Below, piece by piece: positions 31,532 through 40,206 of a DNA stretch of 64,000 nucleotides (position 1 is the first letter of the stretch; each line of letters starts with the position of its first letter). The position numbers were made by a program, and so were the translations under genes. The notes under the pieces were generated by a model. It was not told the DNA's origin. It saw nothing but the letters and a program-made list of their open reading frames with translations, and made no database searches. The stretch comes from an uncultured Lachnospiraceae bacterium (GTDB taxonomy: Bacteria; Bacillota; Clostridia; Lachnospirales; Lachnospiraceae): positions 124,001-188,000 of the forward strand of contig CAMWFQ010000003.1 in assembly GCA_947173495.1 (NCBI GenBank). The letters are read 5' to 3'.

Positions 31532-33502
31532 TCAGTGCTGCTTTTCCACGATTACACCATCCCGGTAGGCCTGCAGCAGTTTCTCCAGCTGTCTGATGCT
31601 GTCCCGAATCTCGGCGCCGCTGTCCGTATCCCATACCCGAATCCTGGCGGGCGCAATTTCCACCACCGTGGAATCCGAATAAATATCCGACTCCCGCAGG
31701 ATCGCCGCTTCCATAGAATCGAAAGGCTCATGAGCAACCAGACGCATGCCTCTGGAGTCCGACACAAGGGTATAGCCTGCAATCCCTGTCTTGCCCTGAT
31801 AAGCCTTGGAAAAACCGCCGTCTATAATCAGAAGCCTGCCGTCGCATTTAATGGGCGTATCGCCCTTTTTCAGCTCTACAGGCACATGTCCGTTAATAAT
31901 GTGAGACTTGTTTATATCCAGCCCGAATTCTTCCATGATACGCCGGACGATCTGCTCCTGATCCAGCATGGAATAATAGCTGTTCTTCGTCTCCCTGTGG
32001 GCGTTGCTGTCATCAATAAAATATCTCTCAAAGGTAGCCATTTTATCCTTTCCGAAAACAGGAGAATTGGGTCCTGCCCAGATATACCAGATGTAATCCT
32101 GGGATTTACGCATTTCTACCGGATCGTTCTTGGCATAATAGCCCTTTCTGGCAAAGGTGTCCAGCACATCATACAGTGCCCTCCCTTTATACTTTAAGCC
32201 ATCAATATTTACCGACTTGAAATTGCCCTCCTCGTCCAGAGGCATACAGCCGTGATAAAGAAGATTGGAGTCGTGGATCTTGTAAAGACCTCCGTTGGAA
32301 TAGAGGAATCTCACATGACGCTGAAGCTTTTCACATCTCAAAAAGGCCTGGCGCAGTCTCCCCATTACCTGTTCCTCATCCGGCGTCAGCTTGTAAGGAT
32401 CCTTCGGATCCACAGTAGGAAATTCCGTATCTTTCACAGGGTATTCCTGTCCGTTAATCGTAACGGTTTTCTTCTCATAATTGATCTTATCCAGAAGAAG
32501 CCTGTCATCCATACCAAATTCAGGATGCCTTTTGATCACCTGTCCCTCCAGCTTAAACTGCAGGATGGATATGGCCTTATGAATCTTCATGTCCAGATTC
32601 AGATCCTTGGTGTTGTAATCGGTATTATATTTAATGGCAAAAGCGTCACAGTTTACATCCTGATAATGATCCAGCGCAAAAGTGGCAAGCGGCACCAGAT
32701 TAATGCCGTATCCGTCTTCTATGGTATCCAGGTTTCCGTATCTGGCAGCTACCCGCAGCACAGTGGCGATACACGGAAGATGTCCGCAGGCGGCTCCCAT
32801 CCATACAATATCGTGGTTGCCCCACTGAATATCCACAGAATGATAGTGCATCAGCGTATCCATTACGATATGAGGACCAGGACCTCTGTCATAAATGTCC
32901 CCCACAATATGGAGATGATCGATCACCAGTCTCTGGATCAGATTACTGAGGGCCACAATAAAGTCCGGCGCCCGCCCCAGCCGGATGATCGTATGTATAA
33001 TTTCGTTATAATAACCTTCCTTATCGGAAATATCCGATTTCTCTGTAATCAGCTCTTCTATGATGTAAGAGAAATCCTCCGGCAGTGCTTTGCGCACCTT
33101 GGACCTGGTATATTTGGAAGCCACCCGTTTGGTAATCTGAACCAGCCTGTGAAGTGTAATCTTGTACCAGTCCTCAATATTATCCTCCTGCCGGGAGACA
33201 ATCTCCAGTTTTTCATGAGGATAATAAATAAGGGTTGCCAGCGATTTCTTGTCCTTCTGGCTTAAGGTATTTCCAAATTCCTCGTCGATCTTACGCCTTA
33301 CCGCGCCGGAACCATTCTTCAGAACATGGTTGAACTGCTCATATTCTCCGTGAATGTCTGTCATAAAGTGCTCGGTCCCCTTGGGCAGATTTAAAATTGC
33401 CTGCAGATTGATAATCTCTGTGGAGGCCGCCGCTATATTCGGATATTGCTTGGCCAGACTCTTTAAATATTTCAGTTCCATCCTTTGAAGTTCGTCTTTC
33501 AT
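31532..33502 (-). CDS. fbp: Fructose-1,6-bisphosphatase class III
   Basis: A 656-residue manganese-dependent FBPase of the Firmicutes type, a gluconeogenic enzyme that makes fructose 6-phosphate. The calcineurin-like metal centre is seen in FMTDIHGEYEQF, HIVGDIYDRGPGPH, QWGNHDIVWMG and INGHVPVELKKGDTP. Length is typical of the class. The start at 33502 follows GGAAGG; the frame is open to 33547 but has no better site. It is 38 bases after dapB on the same strand, so read-through from the dap operon is possible. Confidence 0.95.
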   Translation of the reverse strand: MKDELQRMELKYLKSLAKQYPNIAAASTEIINLQAILNLPKGTEHFMTDIHGEYEQFNHVLKNGSGAVRRKIDEEFGNTLSQKDKKSLATLIYYPHEKLEIVSRQEDNIEDWYKITLHRLVQITKRVASKYTRSKVRKALPEDFSYIIEELITEKSDISDKEGYYNEIIHTIIRLGRAPDFIVALSNLIQRLVIDHLHIVGDIYDRGPGPHIVMDTLMHYHSVDIQWGNHDIVWMGAACGHLPCIATVLRVAARYGNLDTIEDGYGINLVPLATFALDHYQDVNCDAFAIKYNTDYNTKDLNLDMKIHKAISILQFKLEGQVIKRHPEFGMDDRLLLDKINYEKKTVTINGQEYPVKDTEFPTVDPKDPYKLTPDEEQVMGRLRQAFLRCEKLQRHVRFLYSNGGLYKIHDSNLLYHGCMPLDEEGNFKSVNIDGLKYKGRALYDVLDTFARKGYYAKNDPVEMRKSQDYIWYIWAGPNSPVFGKDKMATFERYFIDDSNAHRETKNSYYSMLDQEQIVRRIMEEFGLDINKSHIINGHVPVELKKGDTPIKCDGRLLIIDGGFSKAYQGKTGIAGYTLVSDSRGMRLVAHEPFDSMEAAILRESDIYSDSTVVEIAPARIRVWDTDSGAEIRDSIRQLEKLLQAYRDGVIVEKQH

Positions 33503-33540
33503 TTTCGTCTTTTCCTTCCGTCCGGGCTCTCTTTCGCTTT

Positions 33541-34308
33541 TCAGCACCCGGCCTGACCGATCACGTCGCTCATATCATACAGCCCCGGCTCTCTGTCTTT
33601 CAGGAACTTGGCAGCCTGAACCGCACCTTTTCCGAAAACGGCTCTGGAATACGCCGTATGAGAAAAAGTGATCACTTCATCCGCCCCCGCGAAAATCACG
33701 TCATGCTCTCCCACAATGGTTCCGCCTCTCACTGCTGAAAAGCCGATCTCTTTCTGTGGACGTTTTTCTCTCCTTCCACTTCTGTCAAATACGAATTCAT
33801 ATTCTCCGGGAAGCGCCTGTCTCACACTTTCCCCCAGAGCCAGCGCCGTACCGCTTGGGGCGTCTACCTTCATCCTGTGATGCTTCTCCACGATCTCGGC
33901 GTCAAACCCTGCAGGTCCCAGTATTGCCGCCGCTTCCTTTAACAGTTTCATCAGCATGTTAATACCCAGAGACATGTTAGCCGACTTAAGAACCGCTGTC
34001 TTTCCGGACACCTCCCGTACTCTTGCCAGCTGCTCTTCCTTCAATCCCGTGGTACACAGAACGCAGGGTACCTGCTCCTTTTCACAATAGTCCAGCAGTC
34101 CGTCTATCGCCGCCGCCGTACTGAAATCAATCACTACATCTCCTTTGATGGTACATTCACTGATACTGGAAAAGACCGGGAAGGAATTTTTCCCCTCATC
34201 AAAAGTATCCACTCCCGCCACGATGGTAATTTCCTCATCCTCCGCAATCAGTTCCGAGATGATCCTCCCCATCCTGCCGTTACATCCATGCATGATCACT
34301 CTTGTCAT
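33541..34308 (-). CDS. dapB: 4-hydroxy-tetrahydrodipicolinate reductase
   Basis: A 255-residue NAD(P)H-dependent reductase of the lysine/diaminopimelate pathway. The start MTRVIMHGCNGRMGRI holds the dinucleotide-binding GxNGRMG motif, and EIVEKHHRMKVDAPSGTALALG is the substrate-binding and catalytic signature. AAGGAGGACTTGT precedes the ATG at 34308; an extension to 34353 is rejected. It follows dapA by 51 bases and shares its lysine riboswitch control. Confidence 0.97.
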   Translation of the reverse strand: MTRVIMHGCNGRMGRIISELIAEDEEITIVAGVDTFDEGKNSFPVFSSISECTIKGDVVIDFSTAAAIDGLLDYCEKEQVPCVLCTTGLKEEQLARVREVSGKTAVLKSANMSLGINMLMKLLKEAAAILGPAGFDAEIVEKHHRMKVDAPSGTALALGESVRQALPGEYEFVFDRSGRREKRPQKEIGFSAVRGGTIVGEHDVIFAGADEVITFSHTAYSRAVFGKGAVQAAKFLKDREPGLYDMSDVIGQAGC

Positions 34309-34359
34309 ACAAGTCCTCCTTGCCGGAGCCCTCTGCAGGGCCCCCGATTCCATCGTCTT

Positions 34360-35244
34360 CTATAAAATCCCGTATTCTCTCATTGCCAGTTCCAGCCTGA
34401 CCGCATTCTGCTCCTCCATCTCCGTGAGGGGCGGACGCAGAGCGCCTGCCTTCTTTCCCATAAGATTCAGAGCCTTTTTCACCGGAATCGGATTCACCTC
34501 CGAGAAAAGCGCATTGCACAGAGGAAGCGCTCTGAGCTGCTCCGCACAGCTTCCTTCAACATCGCCTGCAAAGAACTTTGCACAGATTTCATGGGTCTGC
34601 CTGGGCGCCACATTGGACAGCACTGAGATTACGCCTTTTCCGCCCAGTGAAAGCAGAGGCACAATCTGATCGTCATTGCCCGAATACAGATCCACCTTTC
34701 CATCCGCCAGCTGCATCAGTCTGGCAATCTGACTGATATTACCGCTGGCTTCCTTGACCCCTGCAATATTCTCCACCTCGCTGCAGAGCTTTACCGCTGT
34801 TTCCGGTGCAATATTACAGCCCGTACGGCTGGGAACATTATAAAGGATGCAGGGAATCTCCACAGCATCTGCAATGGTCTTATAATGCGCATAAAGGCCT
34901 TTCTGCGTAGCCTTATTATAATAAGGTGTCACCAGAAGAAGCGCATCCGCTCCCAGCTTCTGTGCTTCCACAGACAGATAGACAGCCGTATGCGTACAAT
35001 TAGAACCTGTTCCCGCCACAACCGGAATCCGGCCCGCCACCTTTTCCACACAGTATCCGATCACATCCAGATGCTCCTCATGTGTCAGAGTAGACGATTC
35101 GCCCGTAGTTCCGCAGACAATAATTGCATCTGTTCCCTCCGCTATCTGAAATTCGATCAGTTCTTTGAAGCTCTCATAGTCTACTTCCCCGTTTTCTTTA
35201 AATGGTGTGACAATTGCAACACCCGCGCCTGTAAAAACAGCCAT
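34360..35244 (-). CDS. dapA: 4-hydroxy-tetrahydrodipicolinate synthase
   Basis: A 294-residue TIM-barrel aldolase that condenses pyruvate with aspartate semialdehyde. GTTGESSTLTHEEH, YYNKATQKGLYAHY, YNVPSRTGCNI and the Schiff-base lysine in GVKEASGNI are all present. The start at 35244 follows AAGGAGGGAAAGGAT, right after the riboswitch terminator; the longer frame to 35277 runs into that terminator and is not used. First gene of dapA-dapB. Confidence 0.97.
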   Translation of the reverse strand: MAVFTGAGVAIVTPFKENGEVDYESFKELIEFQIAEGTDAIIVCGTTGESSTLTHEEHLDVIGYCVEKVAGRIPVVAGTGSNCTHTAVYLSVEAQKLGADALLLVTPYYNKATQKGLYAHYKTIADAVEIPCILYNVPSRTGCNIAPETAVKLCSEVENIAGVKEASGNISQIARLMQLADGKVDLYSGNDDQIVPLLSLGGKGVISVLSNVAPRQTHEICAKFFAGDVEGSCAEQLRALPLCNALFSEVNPIPVKKALNLMGKKAGALRPPLTEMEEQNAVRLELAMREYGIL

Positions 35245-35259
35245 ATCCTTTCCCTCCTT

Positions 35260-35289
35260 AAAAAAATCGATGCACACTGACTGCGCACC
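35260..35289 (-). terminator. Terminator of the lysine riboswitch
   Basis: On the minus strand GGTGCGCA pairs with TGTGCATC (8 bp, GTCAG loop) and is followed by GATTTTTTT, ending just before the dapA ribosome site. It is the expression platform that stops transcription when lysine is bound. Confidence 0.88.
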
Positions 35290-35309
35290 GACTACTATAG
35301 ATACTCCTT

Positions 35310-35520
35310 CATCGGATAGCCCTCCATCAGGATCGGTTCAGAATCGCTTCAGAATCACTGATGACAGTCATACGGCTGTTTGCCGTATGCCCAGGAAACT
35401 GTCCTGCAGAAAAAACAGCTTCCTTCGGCGCTTTTTCCTTTCATTTTTCTTCTCCTGTGCCTGCCACATCCAAAAAATTACTCATCAAAAACGCAACCTC
35501 TACCTCTTGATCTCCATTTC
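35310..35520 (-). ncRNA. Lysine riboswitch (L-box) aptamer
   Basis: In the gene-sense direction the conserved L-box elements appear in order: AGAGGTAGAGGTTGCG, GATGAGTA, GGAGAAGAAAAATGAAAGG, GCCGAAGGAAGC, a CCTGGGCATACGG helix with CCGTATG, and the closing GGAGGGCTATC, whose CTATC pairs with GGTAG of the first element. It precedes dapA and is followed by an intrinsic terminator, so it should switch dapAB off when lysine is high. Exact ends are approximate. Confidence 0.92.
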
Positions 35521-35561
35521 TATGAAATTGATTTCTGTTTAAATTGTTCTAAATTAAATAC

Positions 35562-35590
35562 ATCATAACACTGACAGAAAGAACTGTCAA
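35562..35590 (-). promoter_or_regulatory. Sigma-A promoter of the dapA operon
   Basis: A perfect TTGACA (complement of 35585-35590), 17 bases and TATGAT (complement of 35562-35567), directly upstream of the lysine riboswitch. Confidence 0.85.
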
Positions 35591-35595
35591 TGCGC

Positions 35596-36081
35596 TCACT
35601 TGATATTTTCAATTCTGGAAATTCCATCCGCCAGAGCGCATATTTCATCATCCAGGTAGATTCCCGTCAGAATAATATCCGTCTCCTCGTCTCTCGCCGC
35701 CAGAAGCTCCTTTAAATCCTCCGGTGTAATGATCCGGTTATCAATAAGTCCCAGAATCTCATCCAGTATCAGCAGATCACACTCTCCGGTGGCGAGAACC
35801 TTTTTGGCAAAATGGAGCCCGTTTTTAATATTAAAAATCTCTTCCGACTTCTTTTCTCCGGTAAGCTCGTCAAAATTCACATCCGACTTCTCAAAAGAAA
35901 AAATCTTGATCTCAGGCTCCAGTCTGTCAAAAAAAGCAGAATGGGCAAGCTCCTTTCCCTTCAGAAAGCGGATCGCGAGAACACTTTTCCCTTCTGAAGC
36001 TGCCAGAACAGCCCTGCCCAGTGCCGCCGACGATTTTCCCTGGCCCTCTCCACTGTATATGTATACGGATCCACAACTCAT
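35596..36081 (-). CDS. Cob(I)alamin adenosyltransferase, BtuR/CobO type
   Basis: A 161-residue P-loop enzyme that adds the adenosyl group to corrinoids using ATP. The P-loop YSGEGQGKSSAALGRA (about residues 9-24), a VLAIRFLKGK strand and the DLLILDEILGLIDN Walker B region are typical of CobA/CobO/BtuR. GAGGTGAAGAT lies before the ATG. It stands alone with no other cobalamin gene near, which fits a salvage role. Confidence 0.92.
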   Translation of the reverse strand: MSCGSVYIYSGEGQGKSSAALGRAVLAASEGKSVLAIRFLKGKELAHSAFFDRLEPEIKIFSFEKSDVNFDELTGEKKSEEIFNIKNGLHFAKKVLATGECDLLILDEILGLIDNRIITPEDLKELLAARDEETDIILTGIYLDDEICALADGISRIENIK

Positions 36082-36240
36082 ATCTTCACCTCTATGATTC
36101 TGTCTTAATATAATATTAATAATTTAATGCTTTAACCATACCATAGAAGTGTATAAAAATCAACCGCCGCCTTTGTTCGTCACAAACCGTCACGGGCTGC
36201 GGCCTTTTTCTCCGGCTGTTCAGATCAGTCGTAAGCTCCT

Positions 36241-36870
36241 CTATTCTTCCACAAGCTCCAGCTTGCTCACCGAAACCTCGTACGCAATTCTTTTCTCCGC
36301 GTCCTCCTCAGAAATACGCTTCATATATTCTCTGCTCTGTATCCTTCCCCAGATCTCGCACCGGGTACCCACCGTAAAATTACTTGCAAACCTTGCATTT
36401 CTGCCCCAGCAGATGCAGGGGATATAGTCACTTTTTCCATAAGGCCTGTTCACCGCAAGCAAAAGGTCGGCGATCTCCCTCCCCAGAGGAGTTTTCCGGT
36501 AAACAGGCTCCTTGCAGATATAACCGTCCAGATAAATCTGGTTTGTCTTTGAGCTCTCCGGCGTCTCATCCACAAATTCAATCTCCCGTGCAAACACGGA
36601 AAGCACCAGCCGGTTTTTGCGCTCCTCATGGCGGTTGTAGGAACGGAATTGTCCCTGAACCATAATCATAAGGCCTTTATAATTCTCCTCAACGTTGATC
36701 AGACGCTCCGATACCATCACCGGGATAATATCACTGGAATCGCTTAACCTGGGCACATTCACATTTACCATGTAGAATCCTTCCCCGAAAATTTCATGGC
36801 TGAATACAAAATCGCTTACGATCTCCCCCATGATTACCACCTGGTTGTTTTCAATTACCTTATCTGTCAT
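36241..36870 (-). CDS. SSB-like protein with two OB-folds
   Basis: A 209-residue protein. The C-terminal half (about 110-209) is a recognisable single-stranded-DNA-binding OB-fold: TPLGREIADLLLAVNRPYGK, SDYIPCICWGRNARFAS and GTRCEIWGRIQSREY. The N-terminal half (about 8-105) has the shape of another OB-fold (EIVSDFVFSHEIFGEGFYMVNVN and LMIMVQGQFRSYN). It lacks the acidic DDDIPF tail of housekeeping SSB. GGGAGAACAACT precedes the ATG. Its role, perhaps in recombination or repair, is unproven. Confidence 0.82.
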   Translation of the reverse strand: MTDKVIENNQVVIMGEIVSDFVFSHEIFGEGFYMVNVNVPRLSDSSDIIPVMVSERLINVEENYKGLMIMVQGQFRSYNRHEERKNRLVLSVFAREIEFVDETPESSKTNQIYLDGYICKEPVYRKTPLGREIADLLLAVNRPYGKSDYIPCICWGRNARFASNFTVGTRCEIWGRIQSREYMKRISEEDAEKRIAYEVSVSKLELVEE

Positions 36871-36957
36871 AGTTGTTCTCCCTTCTTACATTTTAAGAAT
36901 TTTTTCCCGTAATGTATTACTATATATATGAAAAAAATTCCCATTCAGAACCGTTAT

Positions 36958-38052
36958 TTACCGCGGTTTCCGACAATGTAATTGAGCGGGGAGGGAGAAG
37001 TAAAATGCAACGCCTCCACATTTGTTTTCAACGCCGTAGTTCAAATTCTGCATAGACAAAATCTGTGCGACAATCGCAAGTCCTAATCCCGAACCGCTGT
37101 ATGTGGAATTTCTGTCACGATAAAATTTCGTCCAGATTTTTGAAAGGTTTTCCTGCGGGATAGACGAACCCTGGTTAAAAATAGAGAAATCCAGCATACC
37201 GCTGTTTTCTTTCAGCGACAGTTTCAAAATGCCGCCCGGACAGACATTCCTTCTGGCATTAACGATCAGGTTGTCCAATACCTGTTCCATCCGGCTTTTA
37301 TCAGTATTGACATAGACAGGCCGCTCCGGTAATTCATATTGCAGGTCAAAATCTGCGTCCGGGATGTCGATCAGCAGGCGTCCCGCAACGGTTTCCAGAA
37401 ATTCAACGAAATCAAAGCATTCCGGGTGAAGCTGCGCGGCTCCATTTTCAAGGGCCGACAGGTCCAGCAGGGTGGCGATCAGATGTCCCATGCGCTCTGT
37501 TTCCGCTATGATGACTTCGGAATACCTCTGCCTTTTTGTCTCGTCCGGCTCGTCCTGCATTCCTTCAGCATAAGCCCGTATCACTCCTAAAGGGGTTTTC
37601 ATTTCATGGGAAAGGCTGTCTACCAATTCCTTTCTTTCCATCAGGAGAAGCCTTTCCTGTTCCACGTCCCTTTCAAGCCGGGCGTTTGCAGTTTGAAGCT
37701 GTAAAAGCGCCTGCTGCAAATTTTGAGACATTTTATTTAGATTTTCAGACAGCTCGCCAAATTCATCATTTGTATTGATTTTACAGGGAGACGAAAAATC
37801 AAGATGCGCCATTTGGCGGGCAGCCCGGCTCAACTTAGAAACAGGATCTGAGATAAAGCGTCCCATTAAATAGTCAACAGCCAAAACCAGCGCTGTGACA
37901 AAGAAAAGCCAGATCCAAAATGAAAGATCCGGGTCGATGGACATTCTGGTCGATACAACATAAGAAATAATCAGAATAATTCCCGCTGTCTTGGAAACCA
38001 TTATGATTTTTTTGCGGACAGTCTTCAAGGTAAAGTTATCTTTTATACGCAT
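36958..38052 (-). CDS. Sensor histidine kinase, VanS-like
   Basis: A 364-residue membrane kinase with two closely spaced helices (about residues 18-35 and 45-62) and hardly any outer loop, so it probably senses within the membrane. HAMP follows, then the H-box SLSHEMKTPLGVIRAYAEGM and the ATPase boxes (DNLIVNARRN, and SGSGLGLAI). The start overlaps the regulator gene by 10 bases with GAGGTGGCAGT before it. No resistance genes are nearby, so a vancomycin role is not supported. Confidence 0.9.
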   Translation of the reverse strand: MRIKDNFTLKTVRKKIIMVSKTAGIILIISYVVSTRMSIDPDLSFWIWLFFVTALVLAVDYLMGRFISDPVSKLSRAARQMAHLDFSSPCKINTNDEFGELSENLNKMSQNLQQALLQLQTANARLERDVEQERLLLMERKELVDSLSHEMKTPLGVIRAYAEGMQDEPDETKRQRYSEVIIAETERMGHLIATLLDLSALENGAAQLHPECFDFVEFLETVAGRLLIDIPDADFDLQYELPERPVYVNTDKSRMEQVLDNLIVNARRNVCPGGILKLSLKENSGMLDFSIFNQGSSIPQENLSKIWTKFYRDRNSTYSGSGLGLAIVAQILSMQNLNYGVENKCGGVAFYFSLPAQLHCRKPR

Positions 38053-38717
38053 ACTGCCACCTCAAACTTATAGCCGGAACGGATCAGCGTCACAATATGT
38101 TTGCCTTCATCGCCCAATTTCCGGCGCAGGGTTTTGATGTGCGTATCCACAGTCCGGGTCGTTCCCTCGAAATCATAGCCCCATATTCGATTCAACAACT
38201 GTTCCCGGCTGAAAATCTGTCCGGGGTTTGCCATGAAAAAGTGTAGTAGTTCATACTCTTTGTGAGTCAGTGCAATTTCCTGTCCATCCACAAAGACTTT
38301 ATGAGAAGCCGGAATAACGGAGATTTTTCCGGCATTTACGGTGTCCGCCGGGATTACAGATGAACGACGCAATAAAGCGTTTACCTTTGCCAAAAGCACT
38401 TTGGGGCTAAATGGCTTTGTCATATAGTCATCCGCGCCCAGATCATAGCCTTTCAGCTTATCGTCCTCACCGCTCTTTGCAGTCAACATGACAACCGGAA
38501 GATCGCTCATTTTCCTTGCCATCTTACAGACGGAAAAACCGTCAAGGTGCGGCATCATAATATCCAGTATCATTAAATCCACAGGATTGTTTTTCAGTAT
38601 CATCAGCGCGTCCACACCATCGTCCGCAGCAAAGCAGGTATGGCCGCCCCGCCGCAAATAGTCAACAATAATTTCCTGCATATTTTTTTCATCTTCAACA
38701 ACCAATATATTTGCCAT
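38043..38717 (-). CDS. OmpR-family response regulator, VanR-like
   Basis: A 224-residue regulator. The receiver domain starts ILVVEDEKNMQEII, with the phospho-acceptor in DLMILDIMMPHLDG, then VMLTAKSGEDD and the MTKPFSP lysine. The C-terminal winged helix has LTHKEYELLHFF and TRTVDTHIKTLRRKLG. The start at 38717 follows GGAGGGCTGTCTT. It is the first gene of a regulator-kinase pair whose targets are unknown. Confidence 0.93.
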   Translation of the reverse strand: MANILVVEDEKNMQEIIVDYLRRGGHTCFAADDGVDALMILKNNPVDLMILDIMMPHLDGFSVCKMARKMSDLPVVMLTAKSGEDDKLKGYDLGADDYMTKPFSPKVLLAKVNALLRRSSVIPADTVNAGKISVIPASHKVFVDGQEIALTHKEYELLHFFMANPGQIFSREQLLNRIWGYDFEGTTRTVDTHIKTLRRKLGDEGKHIVTLIRSGYKFEVAVCV

Positions 38718-38740
38718 AAGACAGCCCTCCGCCTTCTCGA

Positions 38741-39193
38741 TCACCTCTTCATTTTTATAATATATTCCGTGGTTCCCTCTTCCGGCCGGCGCTCCGTTGT
38801 CAGGTAAAAGCCGTGGGACTGATAGAACTGGACAGCCCTTTTATTCTTTTCCAGAACGAACAGCTCTTTTACATCAAAGATGCGCACCGCAAAATCGATC
38901 AGCTCCGCCCCTATCCCTCTTCCCTGGAAAAAAGGCTCCACATACAGCTCCTGTACCCTCTCACCTTCTATATGGATCATTCCCTTTACAAATTCATCGT
39001 CATAGACCCAGATCTTTTCCAGCTTCCCCGGATCGGCCAGATACTCCTGTGCCAGCGGAAGAACCTGAATTTCTCCAAAGGACACCTGATCATCCCGGAA
39101 AATGGGCCGGTACGTCATTCTCTTGGTAAAAACCAGTATTTCCGCCAGTCTTGAGATATCCTTCGGTGCTGCTTTTCTGATATTTTTATCCAT
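38741..39193 (-). CDS. GNAT-family N-acetyltransferase
   Basis: A 150-residue acetyl-CoA-dependent transferase. The acetyl-CoA loop is ELYVEPFFQGRGIGAELIDFA and the C-terminal FYQSHGFYLTTERRPEEGT is typical. GGGGAGCAAT precedes the ATG. It ends 24 bases before the VanR-like gene and may share its transcript. Substrate unknown. Confidence 0.88.
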   Translation of the reverse strand: MDKNIRKAAPKDISRLAEILVFTKRMTYRPIFRDDQVSFGEIQVLPLAQEYLADPGKLEKIWVYDDEFVKGMIHIEGERVQELYVEPFFQGRGIGAELIDFAVRIFDVKELFVLEKNKRAVQFYQSHGFYLTTERRPEEGTTEYIIKMKR

Positions 39194-39255
39194 ATTGCTC
39201 CCCTTTCCTCACCATTCCCGAGCTCTTCGCGGCTGCAGATGGTGCGATACGCACG

Positions 39256-39305
39256 GCAGATTTCATCAGCCGAGCAGATTTCATCAGCCGGGCAGATTTC
39301 ATCGA
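39256..39305. repeat. 18-bp tandem repeat between transglutaminase and GNAT genes
   Basis: Two complete and one partial unit of GCAGATTTCATCAGCCGR start at 39256, 39274 and 39292. On the minus strand they lie just after the transglutaminase stop. An open frame of about 64 codons crosses them but overlaps the GNAT gene and has no ribosome site. Confidence 0.65.
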
Positions 39306-39318
39306 TCATGGGTATTTG

Positions 39319-40206
39319 TCATCCTTCATAGAGAGATTCTATGGCGACATACCGGTTGGAGAGGCCCTCCTCATACGCAAGCCAGCGGCGGAAAATCTCA
39401 AAATCCCCCCAGTTTCTGATCCGCCATCGCAGATTCTCAACCATTCTTTTATGCACATCAAAGCCTTCCGGCGCCATCTCCAGCATATTGCCGTACTCCC
39501 GGTGCTGTCCGTATCCCTGCACGCTCCTGCACCGCAGAAAGAACAGATTTTTCGCGTAATATTCCTTTACGTCCTCCGTATCCTCAACCCTTTCCCCGTT
39601 GTAATTGATGCTGTCGGAAAATTCATACGCTCTTCCTTCGGCAATGCAGCTCCGTATTTCATACAGATTCAGGATTTTCCCTTCCGGATCCACACACCAG
39701 CTTCCGTAAGTAGGATCCAGCATGACCCATTTGCCCGGCTCTGAAAGATACGCTTCCACCACCACATGATTATCGCCATCCTCTGTGCTCTCCGGCATCA
39801 TATACATGACCCGCGCCCTGATTCCTGCCGCCAGCAGACATTCACATAATACAATGGACATGGCCAGGCAGTTGATTCCTATGAGCAATGAGCCAGGCGG
39901 CTGTCCATAGAGATACGAAGCAGGCATTTGGCGAATGCCGCGAGGGTCAAAGGCCGCCTCCAGCAGGGTCAGCGCATCCTGTCTGTGAGAATTGTCATAG
40001 TTTCCGGTATGACGTATATGAGTATTTACCCAGGCAAGCAGGTGGAAGGCTTTTTCAGAATCTCTTTCGCCTGCAACTGCCGAGATGTGGTATCTGTCCT
40101 CCAATTCCCTGTATTCCGGCGCCTGAAGGATATAATGGATTTCGGTCTTATCGGACACTTGGAATTTCGTATTTTCTTTTATTTTAGTAATAAACTCCTT
40201 TTTCAT
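39319..40206 (-). CDS. Transglutaminase-like cysteine protein
   Basis: A 295-residue cytoplasmic protein with a transglutaminase/protease-like fold. The likely triad is Cys in INCLAMSIVLCECLLAAG, His in NHVVVEAYL and Asp in MLDPTYG. No signal peptide. GGAGAGGAAG precedes the ATG at 40206, inside the end of the preceding GNAT gene (23-base overlap), so the two are translationally linked. Substrate not known; such proteins can be proteases or peptide N-glycanase-like. Confidence 0.82.
   Translation of the reverse strand: MKKEFITKIKENTKFQVSDKTEIHYILQAPEYRELEDRYHISAVAGERDSEKAFHLLAWVNTHIRHTGNYDNSHRQDALTLLEAAFDPRGIRQMPASYLYGQPPGSLLIGINCLAMSIVLCECLLAAGIRARVMYMMPESTEDGDNHVVVEAYLSEPGKWVMLDPTYGSWCVDPEGKILNLYEIRSCIAEGRAYEFSDSINYNGERVEDTEDVKEYYAKNLFFLRCRSVQGYGQHREYGNMLEMAPEGFDVHKRMVENLRWRIRNWGDFEIFRRWLAYEEGLSNRYVAIESLYEG

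Noticed and set aside
36958-38717. Vancomycin resistance system
   Set aside because: The regulator and kinase look VanR/VanS-like, but no vanH/A/X or D-Ala-D-Lac genes are nearby; OmpR-type pairs of this kind are common.
39115-39309. 64-codon frame across the 18-bp tandem repeat
   Set aside because: No ribosome site, and it overlaps the GNAT gene on the same strand in another frame.
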